From positions 1 through 64,000 of the IMG/VR virus record IMGVR_UViG_3300025137_005002: 64,000 nucleotides of DNA, one strand, 5' to 3'. A program made the position numbers and the translations under genes. Source of the DNA: a virus. Below, piece after piece: positions 34,520 to 43,644 of this stretch (position 1 is its first letter; each line of letters starts with the position of its first letter). Under the pieces are notes generated by a model. It saw only the letters and a program-made list of their open reading frames with translations, made no database searches and had not been told where the DNA came from.

Positions 34520-35807
34520 GCAATTAAAAGGCTTTTGTGTACTGCCTTTTATTCATTTAAGCACAAGAACTGATGGAAGTATGCAGATATGCTGTCATGC
34601 TAACAGTAGCAGTGACCCCAAGAATAGACGTCCAGGTACTAATCGCAAAGACACAGGCGAATTTGTTAATTTAAAAGTAGATAAAGCAGAAGACTATTGG
34701 AACACTGACTTTATGCGTACAATAAGAACAGATATGTTGGCTAATAAAAAGCCACGTGCTTGTTTAACCTGTTATAAAGAAGAGTCACTAGGATATAGAA
34801 GTAAACGTGTATGGGAAAATGAAGAGTGGGAAAATAGAATTAATGTAGGCGATTTATTGAATAAAGTCAGCAGTGATGGTAGTATTAAATATGGTATTAA
34901 CTATGTTGATATGAAATTAGGTAATAAATGTGACCTAGCCTGTGTAATGTGTAACCCTGCAGACAGTACACAATGGATACCAGACTATAATAAATTAATT
35001 AGTGCAGGCAGTGACGAATTAAAAAATGAAATACATTGGAATAAATCAGAAGCAGGTGGATATAATTGGTGGAAAAATAATAAAACATATTGGAATGATA
35101 TCTATGAGCAACTGCATAATTTAAAACATATCTATATTATTGGCGGTGAGCCTACTATTAATAAAGAATTTAAAGTATTTTTACAGTACTGCGTGGATAA
35201 TAATTATGCTAAAGACATTGAATTAAGATTTAATACCAATGGACAAACATTGGATAATGAATTAAAAGAATTATATAAATCATTTAAACACTGTTTAGTT
35301 CATTTAAGCATGGACGGTATAGAGCAACGTTATACATATATTCGTTATCCTGGCACATGGGAAAAAGAATTAAATGTATTAAAGTATTGGGATGATATGC
35401 CTGATAATGTAACAGTGGATATTGACTGTACAGTTAGTGCTTTAAATGTTAGCCATATTCCTGAATTTGTTCGTTGGAAAATGGATCAAGGCTTTAAAAA
35501 ATTAAATAAAAGAAGATTTGGTGGAACTATAGGTATGCATTTCCTATGGACACCTAACTTTTTGGGTATTAATAATTTAAATAAAGAAATAAAACAAAAA
35601 GCACAACAAGATATAATGCAATTAAGAATGGAACTTGGTAAACAAGTTACAGATAGATATAAAAAGTTTGATGCTCTTATAAGTGCATTAGATAAACCAG
35701 CAAAGAATATTCCATTACTAGTAGAGTATTTAGATAAAATGGATAGGATAAGAGGTACTTCATGGACGGATACGTTTCCAGAACTAATAAGTTTGCGTCA
35801 GAATTAA
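34500..35807 (+). CDS. Radical SAM enzyme A5
   Basis: 435 residues. C13 in FCVLPF, C31-C32 in QICC, CLTC and SKR. Radical SAM motif CDLACVMC at C144/C148/C151, IGGEPT near 219, SMDGIEQRYTYIRYP near 270, terminal MDRIRGTSWTDTFPEL. Shared features with A2 (W-E-x-x-x-W-x-N-R segment, S/A-x-D-S-x-x-W after the cluster motif, GFKK(L/I)N late in the protein) indicate a common duplication. Second member of the B3-A5 pair; the PLP-enzyme gene starts 46 bases before its stop. Confidence 0.85.
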   Translation: MKTTNHKQLKGFCVLPFIHLSTRTDGSMQICCHANSSSDPKNRRPGTNRKDTGEFVNLKVDKAEDYWNTDFMRTIRTDMLANKKPRACLTCYKEESLGYRSKRVWENEEWENRINVGDLLNKVSSDGSIKYGINYVDMKLGNKCDLACVMCNPADSTQWIPDYNKLISAGSDELKNEIHWNKSEAGGYNWWKNNKTYWNDIYEQLHNLKHIYIIGGEPTINKEFKVFLQYCVDNNYAKDIELRFNTNGQTLDNELKELYKSFKHCLVHLSMDGIEQRYTYIRYPGTWEKELNVLKYWDDMPDNVTVDIDCTVSALNVSHIPEFVRWKMDQGFKKLNKRRFGGTIGMHFLWTPNFLGINNLNKEIKQKAQQDIMQLRMELGKQVTDRYKKFDALISALDKPAKNIPLLVEYLDKMDRIRGTSWTDTFPELISLRQN

Positions 35808-36736
35808 TAGAAAAAGATTTAATTAGTTCTAAAAAACACAATGCAATTTACGATTACTTTTTTCAAACAACATTAAGAGATGCTCCGTGGTATGATTGGT
35901 TAGATAAACCTGGATACTTTGAAGTTGCTGACGAATATAAAGAACGTATTACAGAATGGATACATGATAATGATTTTAATACAGTAACAGGATTAAATCA
36001 ATATAAACACTGTGATTTAATTAATGGAACTACTCAAGCATTTGATGAAGCATATTATAGATATAAAGATAGAAATCTAAGAGTTTTGCGTGGCGAGTAT
36101 GCGTACCATAAAAGAATTGTTACTGATTATCAATATTTAGATAGTGTAGACAAGGATAATATTGAATTAAGTCAATTAGATAACAAAAATCCAATAAAAG
36201 AAAATGATTGGGTAATAATGAGTTTACCTTTTTGTGGGAATGGTGCTATGCCTACTGGGTATCATGCTATATTAGATGACTGTTGGAGATTAAAAGTTCC
36301 TGTGTTAGTTGATTGTGCATGGTATGGTACTTGTATGGATCTACATATTGAATTAGGACACCCTGCTATAACAGAAGTTTGTTTTAGTTTAACTAAAAGT
36401 ACAGGTACAGGTAATATTAGAAGTGGTGTACGTTACAGTAATTACGAAGATAATTTACCAATTAGACAACAAAATAATTATAATCATTTAGTATTAGGTG
36501 CGGCTCAAGTAGGTATTCATGTTATGAAACATATACCTAGTGACTGGCAAGTAAAGAATTACAGAGACTTTCAAGTACAACTATGTCGTAAATTGAATAT
36601 TATGCCAACAAACTGTATGCATATTGCACTAGCAGAAGGAGATGAGGATTGGCACAAAGACTTTTTAATTGACCAACGTTATTATAAAGTTGGAATTAGA
36701 CAAGCACTTAAAGAAATTAAAAAAGGCAACTTGTGA
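35762..36736 (+). CDS. PLP-dependent fold type I enzyme-like protein
   Basis: 324 residues. HCDLINGTTQAFDEAYYRY near 82 resembles the cofactor-phosphate loop of aminotransferases, VIMSLPFCGNGAMPTGYHAIL near 155 and VPVLVDCAWYGTC near 180 match the P-x-x-x-x-G and D-x-A-Y/W-x-G blocks that contact PLP, and CFSLTKSTGTGNIRSG near 210 supplies the probable Schiff-base Lys followed by R-S-G. An aminotransferase or lyase is likely. It lies between radical SAM genes A5 and B4, so it may act on the same intermediate. Confidence 0.65.
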   Translation: MDGYVSRTNKFASELIEKDLISSKKHNAIYDYFFQTTLRDAPWYDWLDKPGYFEVADEYKERITEWIHDNDFNTVTGLNQYKHCDLINGTTQAFDEAYYRYKDRNLRVLRGEYAYHKRIVTDYQYLDSVDKDNIELSQLDNKNPIKENDWVIMSLPFCGNGAMPTGYHAILDDCWRLKVPVLVDCAWYGTCMDLHIELGHPAITEVCFSLTKSTGTGNIRSGVRYSNYEDNLPIRQQNNYNHLVLGAAQVGIHVMKHIPSDWQVKNYRDFQVQLCRKLNIMPTNCMHIALAEGDEDWHKDFLIDQRYYKVGIRQALKEIKKGNL

Positions 36737-36743
36737 TACAAGA

Positions 36744-37814
36744 ATGTTAGATATAGACAAAATTAATTATATGATGATAGAGTTTACATCGGCTTGTAAT
36801 GCCAGATGTCCTGCCTGTGCTAGAACACAACATTTTGTCAACAGTGGTATAACTCCACACGGCAGTAGACAGATAACAATGGATCATATGAAGAATTTGT
36901 TTGGTATTAAATGGCCCAACCTAAGAAAAATAAACATTGATGGTAACTATGGTGACAGTATGTATCATCCTAAAAGTTTAGAACTATTAGAGTATATTGC
37001 GGACACGCAAGATGCGTCTAATATTAAGTTATATATTGATAGTAATGGAGGGTATAAGACCCCAGAGTTTTGGAAAGACTTAGGACAACTGATGAAACGT
37101 TTTCATGATACAAGTTGTATTACATTTGGCATTGATGGAATAGATCCGGAGATGCACGCCAGGTATAGAGTAAGAGTTAATTTAGATAAAGTCTTTGCTA
37201 ATGCTAAAACATTTATTGAAAATGGTGGCAATGCAGAATGGAAGTGGATTGGCTTTGATTATAATGATCATCAACTTGAAGATGCTAAACGCATGAGTAA
37301 AGAAATGGGCTTCAGTGCGTTTATCTATAAAAACACTAGAGTAAGACATAGCATCATAAGACAGGCAATGGGTTTGCAAGACTTAGACAAAGGAGTTACT
37401 GCTACAAGTAAAAATGTTAACAGTACAATTAGTAAAGACATTGTAAAACAAGCACAGAAAGAAATTGCTAGTGTAAAAGATTTTGCTAATGAATCAGTTA
37501 TTAAATGTAGATTCCGTAGAGAGAAGAACTACGGATTTCAAGTAGAGCATAGTGGCAGAATATACCAGTGTTGTCATTTACCAGGATACTACAATTATCA
37601 GCAACCGGGCAGTAAAATATACAAAGAATATGAGTACTATACAAATAAATACAGTAGTAACTGGAACAGTTTAGACGAACATAACATAATGGACATACTA
37701 AATCATCAATATTTCCAACATGATTTGACTGACAGTTTTAATAACAAAACAGATGCTTCTGAGAACCCAAGAATAAGTAGATGCATTTCAAAATGTGGAT
37801 CAATTGATGGCTAA
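36744..37814 (+). CDS. Radical SAM enzyme B4
   Basis: 356 residues from ATG 36744, eight bases after the PLP-gene stop; the frame is open further upstream only inside that gene. C18/C22/C25 in CNARCPAC, GNYGDSMYHP in the GGEP position, GIDGIDPEMHARYR and WKWIGFDYNDHQLEDA. The C-terminal module has IYQCC (C276-C277) and CISKC. Closest to B5, with which it shares the D-S variant of G-D-P, YQCCH and the SxxWNxL segment. Confidence 0.85.
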   Translation: MLDIDKINYMMIEFTSACNARCPACARTQHFVNSGITPHGSRQITMDHMKNLFGIKWPNLRKINIDGNYGDSMYHPKSLELLEYIADTQDASNIKLYIDSNGGYKTPEFWKDLGQLMKRFHDTSCITFGIDGIDPEMHARYRVRVNLDKVFANAKTFIENGGNAEWKWIGFDYNDHQLEDAKRMSKEMGFSAFIYKNTRVRHSIIRQAMGLQDLDKGVTATSKNVNSTISKDIVKQAQKEIASVKDFANESVIKCRFRREKNYGFQVEHSGRIYQCCHLPGYYNYQQPGSKIYKEYEYYTNKYSSNWNSLDEHNIMDILNHQYFQHDLTDSFNNKTDASENPRISRCISKCGSIDG

Positions 37815-39069
37815 ATTAAAAGACAAGTTCTGTCCAGCACCTTTCGTACATGGATATATCAATGCAAATAACAGAGCTCATAAACTTTGTTGTATGAGTG
37901 ATATTGTGGGCAGGTTTGATAATTCAAAACCTTTGCAAGAAACATTTCAAAATTTTTGGAATGGAGAGTTTATGCAAGACACAAGAAAGTCTTTTATGCA
38001 AGGAGAGTTTCCTGATGCTTGTTGGTATTGCAAAGAACACGAAGAAAAAGGCAACATCGCTGAAAGTCAACGTGTGCAATTACTTAAACGTTATGAAAAT
38101 AAACTAGACTACGAAGAACTTGAGTTAGATATTATAAACGGTAACAGACATAATAAGCCATTAGATATTGATTTACGTCCTGGTAAACTATGCAATTTAA
38201 AATGCAGAAGTTGTAATACTGTTTGGAGTGATAAGATTGAAAAAGAAGTTTTAGCAAATCCAGAGATACAAGGCAAAGAATGGTATTGGGATACCATTAC
38301 ACAAAACAAAAAGTCAATGGACATTGTTAATAGTATTGACTGGGAAAGTGATGACTTTGATATTGTAAGTGGATTTGATTTAACAAATGTTAGATGGTTA
38401 AAAATGTCTGGCGGAGAGACACTAGTAGATAAACGTGTTATTAAAATGTTACAACGTGTGGCAGATACAGGTTATGCAAAAGATATAAACTTACATTTAC
38501 TTACTAATGGAACAGTTAGTCCACATAAACTACAGTTATTACTAGAATCATTTAAACTATTAACAATTAATACAAGTTTTGATGCAAGTGGATCGTTAAA
38601 TGAATACTTAAGAACAAATTCAAAGTACGACAAGTGTATCACAAACTTTAAAGACATATTTAAAATAAAGAATTTACAATGGCAAGGCATTAATGCAGTT
38701 ATGCAAGTTACTAATGCTTTCAATGTTGACGAATGGTATAGTGAATTATATGAAATAGGCAAAGAAGCAGGCGGGGATAAGTTTAAAGGAATTAACTTAC
38801 TGCCGTTAGTTGATCCTATGTATTTGTGTGTTGGTTGGTTAGATGAAGATCATAAACAACTTATTCAAAGCAAGTTAGACATATTACTTAAACGTTATGC
38901 TAACAATACCGATATTGAAAAGAAATTAAAAGTTTTAAAAACAGAATTAAATCAAAAACTAGATGTAGAGTACGAAAAGGCAAGGTATGTAAGACATACA
39001 AAAGCATTAGATAAAATTAGGAATACAAATGTGTTAGATTTTGTGCCACAACTACAGAGGTATTGGTAA
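37807..39069 (+). CDS. Radical SAM enzyme A6
   Basis: 420 residues; ATG 37807 (ATGGCTAA overlap with B4) is preferred over GTG 37795. C9 in FCPAPF, C28-C29 in LCC, CWYC and a SQR. Radical SAM motif CNLKCRSC at C129/C133/C136, then SGGETLV, where Pro is replaced by Thr. SFDASGSLNEYLRTN and LDKIRNTNVLDFVPQL complete the family pattern. An inserted stretch (WYWDTITQNKKSMD) lies between the motif and GGET. Forms the third B-A pair with B4. Confidence 0.85.
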   Translation: MAKLKDKFCPAPFVHGYINANNRAHKLCCMSDIVGRFDNSKPLQETFQNFWNGEFMQDTRKSFMQGEFPDACWYCKEHEEKGNIAESQRVQLLKRYENKLDYEELELDIINGNRHNKPLDIDLRPGKLCNLKCRSCNTVWSDKIEKEVLANPEIQGKEWYWDTITQNKKSMDIVNSIDWESDDFDIVSGFDLTNVRWLKMSGGETLVDKRVIKMLQRVADTGYAKDINLHLLTNGTVSPHKLQLLLESFKLLTINTSFDASGSLNEYLRTNSKYDKCITNFKDIFKIKNLQWQGINAVMQVTNAFNVDEWYSELYEIGKEAGGDKFKGINLLPLVDPMYLCVGWLDEDHKQLIQSKLDILLKRYANNTDIEKKLKVLKTELNQKLDVEYEKARYVRHTKALDKIRNTNVLDFVPQLQRYW

Positions 39070-39812
39070 TGGAATGGCTTGATATAATAAACAACAGACA
39101 CACAACGTTTGCTTGGGAAGAAGATAGTGTACCAACACAAGAAGAACTTGTAGATGTTCTGCAAGAAGTATTTGCACATATACCATCTAAAAATTTACAG
39201 TTTCCTTATCAAGTAAGACTGTTAAGGAATAATGATCCTGAGATAAGAAAAGAAATAATGACTATTTGTAAACGTAATGACCATGTAACAGACGAAGAAG
39301 ATAGAGGTAATCCTCAAGTACTTGCTCCGTGGCTTATTGGTTTTTGTTCTAGATGGGTAGCAGACTTAGAGTCGAGATACGAAACAGAGTCAACAAGAGG
39401 ACAAGACTATTTAGATAACCCAGAAACAGGTAAAAGATTAAGACAAGAAAAGCAAGGTAAACATTTTATTAATGAAAAAGGACAAGTGCAAACAGAAAAT
39501 ATTGAAATAGGTATTATGTCTACTTACATAATGTTAGCAATGGCTAACAGAGGAATACAAACTGGTATGTGTCAAAACATACAAAGAAATTATGAAAGAG
39601 CAGAAGAGATATTTGATATTGATAGTGATGTTAGAAACTTAGACTTTAGATTTATAATGGGAGTTGGGTATGGAAAAGATGCTAATGTAAAACATGAGTA
39701 CCTTGATCCTAGAATAGATAAAACAAAATCAATTCCGTTTAAACCTACAAACGTTGAAAAAGTTTATAATCGTCCAAACTTTGATGATGTTATTAAGGTA
39801 ATAAAATCATGA
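39069..39812 (+). CDS. Nitroreductase-family flavoprotein-like protein
   Basis: 247 residues. NNRHTTFAWEEDSVPTQEEL near the start resembles the R-x-S-x-R-x-F/Y FMN phosphate block, HIPSKNLQFPYQVRLL near 41 the A-P-S-x-x-N-x-Q-P block, IMSTYIMLAMANRGIQTGMC near 150 the central helix with A-x-x-x-G, and FIMGVGYG near 198 the G-Y-x strand. These four elements in order point to an FMN-dependent oxidoreductase. Between A6 and A7, it could oxidise or reduce an intermediate or supply electrons; that is inference. Confidence 0.65.
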   Translation: MEWLDIINNRHTTFAWEEDSVPTQEELVDVLQEVFAHIPSKNLQFPYQVRLLRNNDPEIRKEIMTICKRNDHVTDEEDRGNPQVLAPWLIGFCSRWVADLESRYETESTRGQDYLDNPETGKRLRQEKQGKHFINEKGQVQTENIEIGIMSTYIMLAMANRGIQTGMCQNIQRNYERAEEIFDIDSDVRNLDFRFIMGVGYGKDANVKHEYLDPRIDKTKSIPFKPTNVEKVYNRPNFDDVIKVIKS

Positions 39813-40990
39813 CACTTCCTACAAATACATTTTGTGCGGCTCCTTGGTACGCAACGTATTACAAAGATAGTTTAAAGAAATACAAAATGTGTTGCGTATT
39901 TGATCCATGGATGGAGGCTGAAAGCCCTCAGGATTATTATAATAGTCCACTAGTACAAGATGTTAGAGATAAGATGCTTAAAGGCGAGTGGCATAGCGGA
40001 TGTGCAGACTGTCAAAGTCGTGAAGAAAATAAAATGATTAGTGACAGAACTACATTTAATCATTACTTTGAAAAAGATATTGCTAAAGGTTTTGATACTG
40101 GACAGTTTAAGTTAAAGTGGCTGGATTATAGACCTGGTAACTTATGTAACTTAAAATGTAGAATGTGTCACCCTAGTAATAGTAGTTTAATTGATAAAGA
40201 AACGCAAGAGAATGAAGAACTTAAAGAGTTCATGGGTAAAAAACATTATCCAGTTAATGATGATCTATTGCCTAATATATGTAACAAAGAAACATTTGAA
40301 AATTTAGAAGTATTAAAGATACTTGGCGGCGAACCTACTATTGATCCACAGGTTACGAAACTATTAGAATGGACTGTAGGAAACGGTTACGCAAAGGATA
40401 TTAATTTGCGTTTCACAACTAATGCAACTAACATGAATAAACGTTGGGTAGAAGCAGTTAATCAATTTAAAACTTGTAAGATACAAATTAGTTTAGATGG
40501 CACTGGACCAACATACGATTATATTAGAACAGGTGCTAATTGGAGTAAGATTAAAGAGAATACTTTGCGTTGTCCAGAGATGTATAATAATATTAGAGCA
40601 ATGGGATCTAACATAGTGTATAGTGTTTATAATTGTTTTACAGTTGATCAGTGGCTACCTGAGTTAAAGCAAATTAGAAGAGAAATAAAAGATCAAGGTA
40701 TTAACTATGAATTTAATGTAATTAATTGCACAACACCTGCTCATCAAAAAGTATCTAACTTACCAGATGAATTAAAACAAGTAATCTTAGATAAAATTGA
40801 TGCACTTGGGTTTGAAGACGAAGTAACTCATTCTATAAGAACTTACACAGAACTTCCAGCAGTTGGATCTCCAAGTGGACACGCAATTAGATTTTTTAAA
40901 CATAACGATATACTAGATAGATTAAGAAGAACTAATATAGAGACATTAAGTCCAGAGTATAAACAATTAAGAGAAGTTTCTAATGCATAA
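39809..40990 (+). CDS. Radical SAM enzyme A7
   Basis: 393 residues. C9 in FCAAPW, C28-C29 in MCC, CADC with a DR. Radical SAM motif CNLKCRMC at C113/C117/C120, LGGEPTIDP near 171, SLDGTGPTYDYIRTG near 228, terminal LDRLRRTNIETLSPEY. It shares most of its blocks with A8 directly downstream (YRPGNLCNLKCRMC, GGEPTIDPQ, LRFTTNATN-type segment, NCFTVD-x-WLPEL), so the two are a recent tandem duplication relative to the rest. Confidence 0.85.
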   Translation: MTLPTNTFCAAPWYATYYKDSLKKYKMCCVFDPWMEAESPQDYYNSPLVQDVRDKMLKGEWHSGCADCQSREENKMISDRTTFNHYFEKDIAKGFDTGQFKLKWLDYRPGNLCNLKCRMCHPSNSSLIDKETQENEELKEFMGKKHYPVNDDLLPNICNKETFENLEVLKILGGEPTIDPQVTKLLEWTVGNGYAKDINLRFTTNATNMNKRWVEAVNQFKTCKIQISLDGTGPTYDYIRTGANWSKIKENTLRCPEMYNNIRAMGSNIVYSVYNCFTVDQWLPELKQIRREIKDQGINYEFNVINCTTPAHQKVSNLPDELKQVILDKIDALGFEDEVTHSIRTYTELPAVGSPSGHAIRFFKHNDILDRLRRTNIETLSPEYKQLREVSNA

Positions 40991-42161
40991 AACAAAAACT
41001 AGTTGTAGTGCATTGTGGCGAAGTCTGTATTATAATGACATGACAAATGAGTATAGAGTTTGTTGTGACTTCAAACCCGTAGACATGACGAAAAGAGTAG
41101 GACTAGGCAGTGTTGAAGAATATCTTGCTAGTGATGTTTATCAAGAACTAAAGTCTGATATGTTTCAAGGTAAGTGGCACGAAGGTTGTAAAACCTGTGA
41201 GATAGATGAAGAAAGAGGAATGGAAAGTCAACGTCAATCCTTTAATAGACAGTTTAAACTAGAAGATATTAAAGACGATCAAGACTTTCAAATAAAGTAT
41301 TTAGATTATAGACCAGGTAATTTGTGTAATCTTAAATGTAGAATGTGTACACCAATGTTTAGCAGTGTACTAGAGAAAGAATTAAATGATAACCCAGAAC
41401 TAAAAGAATATGCAAGTACTAAAGTATTTGATATGATGGATGTTGCAGTTGGGCAGTTAATTAAAGACGAAAAACGTTTTGAGCATTTAGAATTACTAAA
41501 AGTATTAGGTGGCGAACCTACTATTGATCCACAAATATATGACTTATTAGAATTTGTAATAGACAAAGGGTATGCAAAGAATATAACATTAAGGTATACG
41601 ACAAACGCTACCAACCAGAACAAACGCTGGCTCAACTTAATTAAAAAGTTTAAAAGAGTTGGAGTAACATTTAGTTGTGATGGAACTGGAGAAACATACG
41701 AGTATATTAGAACTCCTGCTAAATGGGAATCAGTTAAAAAGAATATACTAAATGTTGGAGAAATTACAAACTTATATAGAACAGGATTTAATGTAGTGTT
41801 TAGTGTTTGGAATTGTTTTACAGTCGATAAATGGTTACCAGAGTTAATACAAATGTCTAACAAGATATCAGGACAAACAGAACAAGACCGTATACAAATA
41901 ATAAATTGCACACACCCTAAAGGATCACAAGTATTTAATATGCCTGATCAATTTAAACAAATTGTTTTAGATAAGTTAAAAACATTACCACAACACCATA
42001 CAGTAGTTCAACAGTTAATACATTATACACAACTACCACAACGTAATAATACTGCAACAAAGAGTTTCTTTGACTACAACGACAAATTAGATAGAATTAG
42101 AAAAACAAATATTAATGATATAAGCGAACATTATGAAACACTTCGACAGAACACATTATAA
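40983..42161 (+). CDS. Radical SAM enzyme A8
   Basis: 392 residues, tandem sister of A7. The first motif is altered to SCSALW (C8; Phe to Ser and Pro to Leu), followed by C27-C28 in VCC and CKTC with a SQR. Radical SAM motif at C115/C119/C122, LGGEPTIDPQ, SCDGTGETYEYIRTP with an additional Cys next to the catalytic Asp, and LDRIRKTNINDISEHY. The extra Cys might donate a thiol or hydrogen atom, as active-site Cys residues do in some SPASM/twitch enzymes; this is a guess. Confidence 0.85.
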   Translation: MHKTKTSCSALWRSLYYNDMTNEYRVCCDFKPVDMTKRVGLGSVEEYLASDVYQELKSDMFQGKWHEGCKTCEIDEERGMESQRQSFNRQFKLEDIKDDQDFQIKYLDYRPGNLCNLKCRMCTPMFSSVLEKELNDNPELKEYASTKVFDMMDVAVGQLIKDEKRFEHLELLKVLGGEPTIDPQIYDLLEFVIDKGYAKNITLRYTTNATNQNKRWLNLIKKFKRVGVTFSCDGTGETYEYIRTPAKWESVKKNILNVGEITNLYRTGFNVVFSVWNCFTVDKWLPELIQMSNKISGQTEQDRIQIINCTHPKGSQVFNMPDQFKQIVLDKLKTLPQHHTVVQQLIHYTQLPQRNNTATKSFFDYNDKLDRIRKTNINDISEHYETLRQNTL

Positions 42162-43644
42162 AGATCCAGAAGAGTATCAGCAGAGTATAAAAGATAAAGG
42201 CTGTTCAGGCTTTTGTCCTATACCCTGGGTTAGTCTAGGAGTTAATAACAACGGTGACTATCGTATGTGTGTTCAAGCCGCGGCTAATAGAAAAGATAAT
42301 ATCAGAGGACAATGCAAAGGTACTGATGGTGTTACTATGCGTATTGAAGATACAAGTATTGCCGACAGTCGCAACAGTGAAGTAATGAAAGAAACACGTC
42401 GCGATATGATTGCCGGTAAAAGAAGTGAACATTGTGTCAGATGTAACAAGGAAGATGATGCTGGTTCTAGTAGTAGACGTTGGCTGGACTTAAAAAAGTA
42501 TTGGCAAGAGTTTGATATTGATGATGCAATAGAAAACACTAACGAAGATGGAAGTATAGACACAGAAGAATATCCGCTATTAGATTTAGATTTAAGACTA
42601 GACAATACTTGTAACTTAAAATGTAGAATGTGTGGGCCTACTGAAAGTCATCAATGGTACACTGAATGGGTTAAGACAAGTGGGTATAATAAATTTAAAG
42701 CATATGATCATACAGTTAATTTAGAGATGAAAGGCAATCGTGCTCAGATAGTTGGAAAAAGTCCTTATGGTTGGTCTGATAGAGTAGATGTTGCAAACAT
42801 ACTACAGAAAGATGCTCCTCATTTAAAACAAATATACATGAGTGGAGGAGAACCGTTAATCATTAAACAACAATATGAACTATTGCAAAAGTATATTGAT
42901 AATGGAACTGCAAAAGACCTAGAAGTAGATTACAATACAAACTTTACTAGTATTCCACAACGTGCATTGGATCAATGGAAAGAGTTTAAACAAGTTAATA
43001 TTGGCGGAAGTGTAGACGGTATTGACAAAGTTAATGACTATGTTAGGTATCCAAGCAAGTGGAGTCAAGTAAAAGATAACATAAAGAAATTAGATACACA
43101 AACAGAAGACAATGTAACTTGTTGGTTAACATATACTTGGCAGATATTAAATGTGTTAAGTGTAACAGACTTAATTGAATACTGTTTAGAACAAGACTTC
43201 GTTAAGTTTAATAGGTACAGTCAAAGTGCTTTCTTTACATATCACCCTGTACATAATCCTGCGTATTATTGTGTAACTAGTTTACCTGATAGTGCTAAAG
43301 AATATGTTACAAATCATATTAACAACTGGAAAAACGGTTGGTTTACTGATTGGTGTAATAGTAAACCTAAAGACTATAAAATGTCTAATACTAATTATAA
43401 AATGAGACATCATGGACAAATTATAAGAGATTGGGATCATGGCATTGATGGACTATATGATGTAACAGAGAAACAATTAGATTCAATGTTAAATTTTATG
43501 CATGGTAGCAGTACAACAGAACATATGCCAGAGATGTGGAGACGTACACAAATACTTGATAAGAGTAGAGGAGAAAACTTTGAAGAAGTTTATCCTGAAC
43601 TTGCAGTTCATATTAAAAAACACTTAGGTATTAGTAATGATTAA
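42133..43644 (+). CDS. Radical SAM enzyme A9
   Basis: 503 residues. An N-terminal extension gives C24 and C28 (GCSGFCPIPW); the usual CC is C46-Val (RMCVQ), so one ligand of the N-terminal module is missing or replaced, perhaps by C24. CVRC and SSRR follow. Radical SAM motif CNLKCRMC at C160/C164/C167, SGGEPLI near 237, SVDGIDKVNDYVRYP near 295 and LDKSRGENFEEVYPEL at the end. Closest to A10 (shared DGSIDTE/DGTIDTE spacer and GPTxSHxWY after the motif). It overlaps A8 by 29 bases. Confidence 0.85.
   Translation: MKHFDRTHYKDPEEYQQSIKDKGCSGFCPIPWVSLGVNNNGDYRMCVQAAANRKDNIRGQCKGTDGVTMRIEDTSIADSRNSEVMKETRRDMIAGKRSEHCVRCNKEDDAGSSSRRWLDLKKYWQEFDIDDAIENTNEDGSIDTEEYPLLDLDLRLDNTCNLKCRMCGPTESHQWYTEWVKTSGYNKFKAYDHTVNLEMKGNRAQIVGKSPYGWSDRVDVANILQKDAPHLKQIYMSGGEPLIIKQQYELLQKYIDNGTAKDLEVDYNTNFTSIPQRALDQWKEFKQVNIGGSVDGIDKVNDYVRYPSKWSQVKDNIKKLDTQTEDNVTCWLTYTWQILNVLSVTDLIEYCLEQDFVKFNRYSQSAFFTYHPVHNPAYYCVTSLPDSAKEYVTNHINNWKNGWFTDWCNSKPKDYKMSNTNYKMRHHGQIIRDWDHGIDGLYDVTEKQLDSMLNFMHGSSTTEHMPEMWRRTQILDKSRGENFEEVYPELAVHIKKHLGISND

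Noticed and set aside
41306-41911. 201-residue minus-strand ORF
   Set aside because: Antisense to the conserved radical SAM gene A8; composition reflects that gene.
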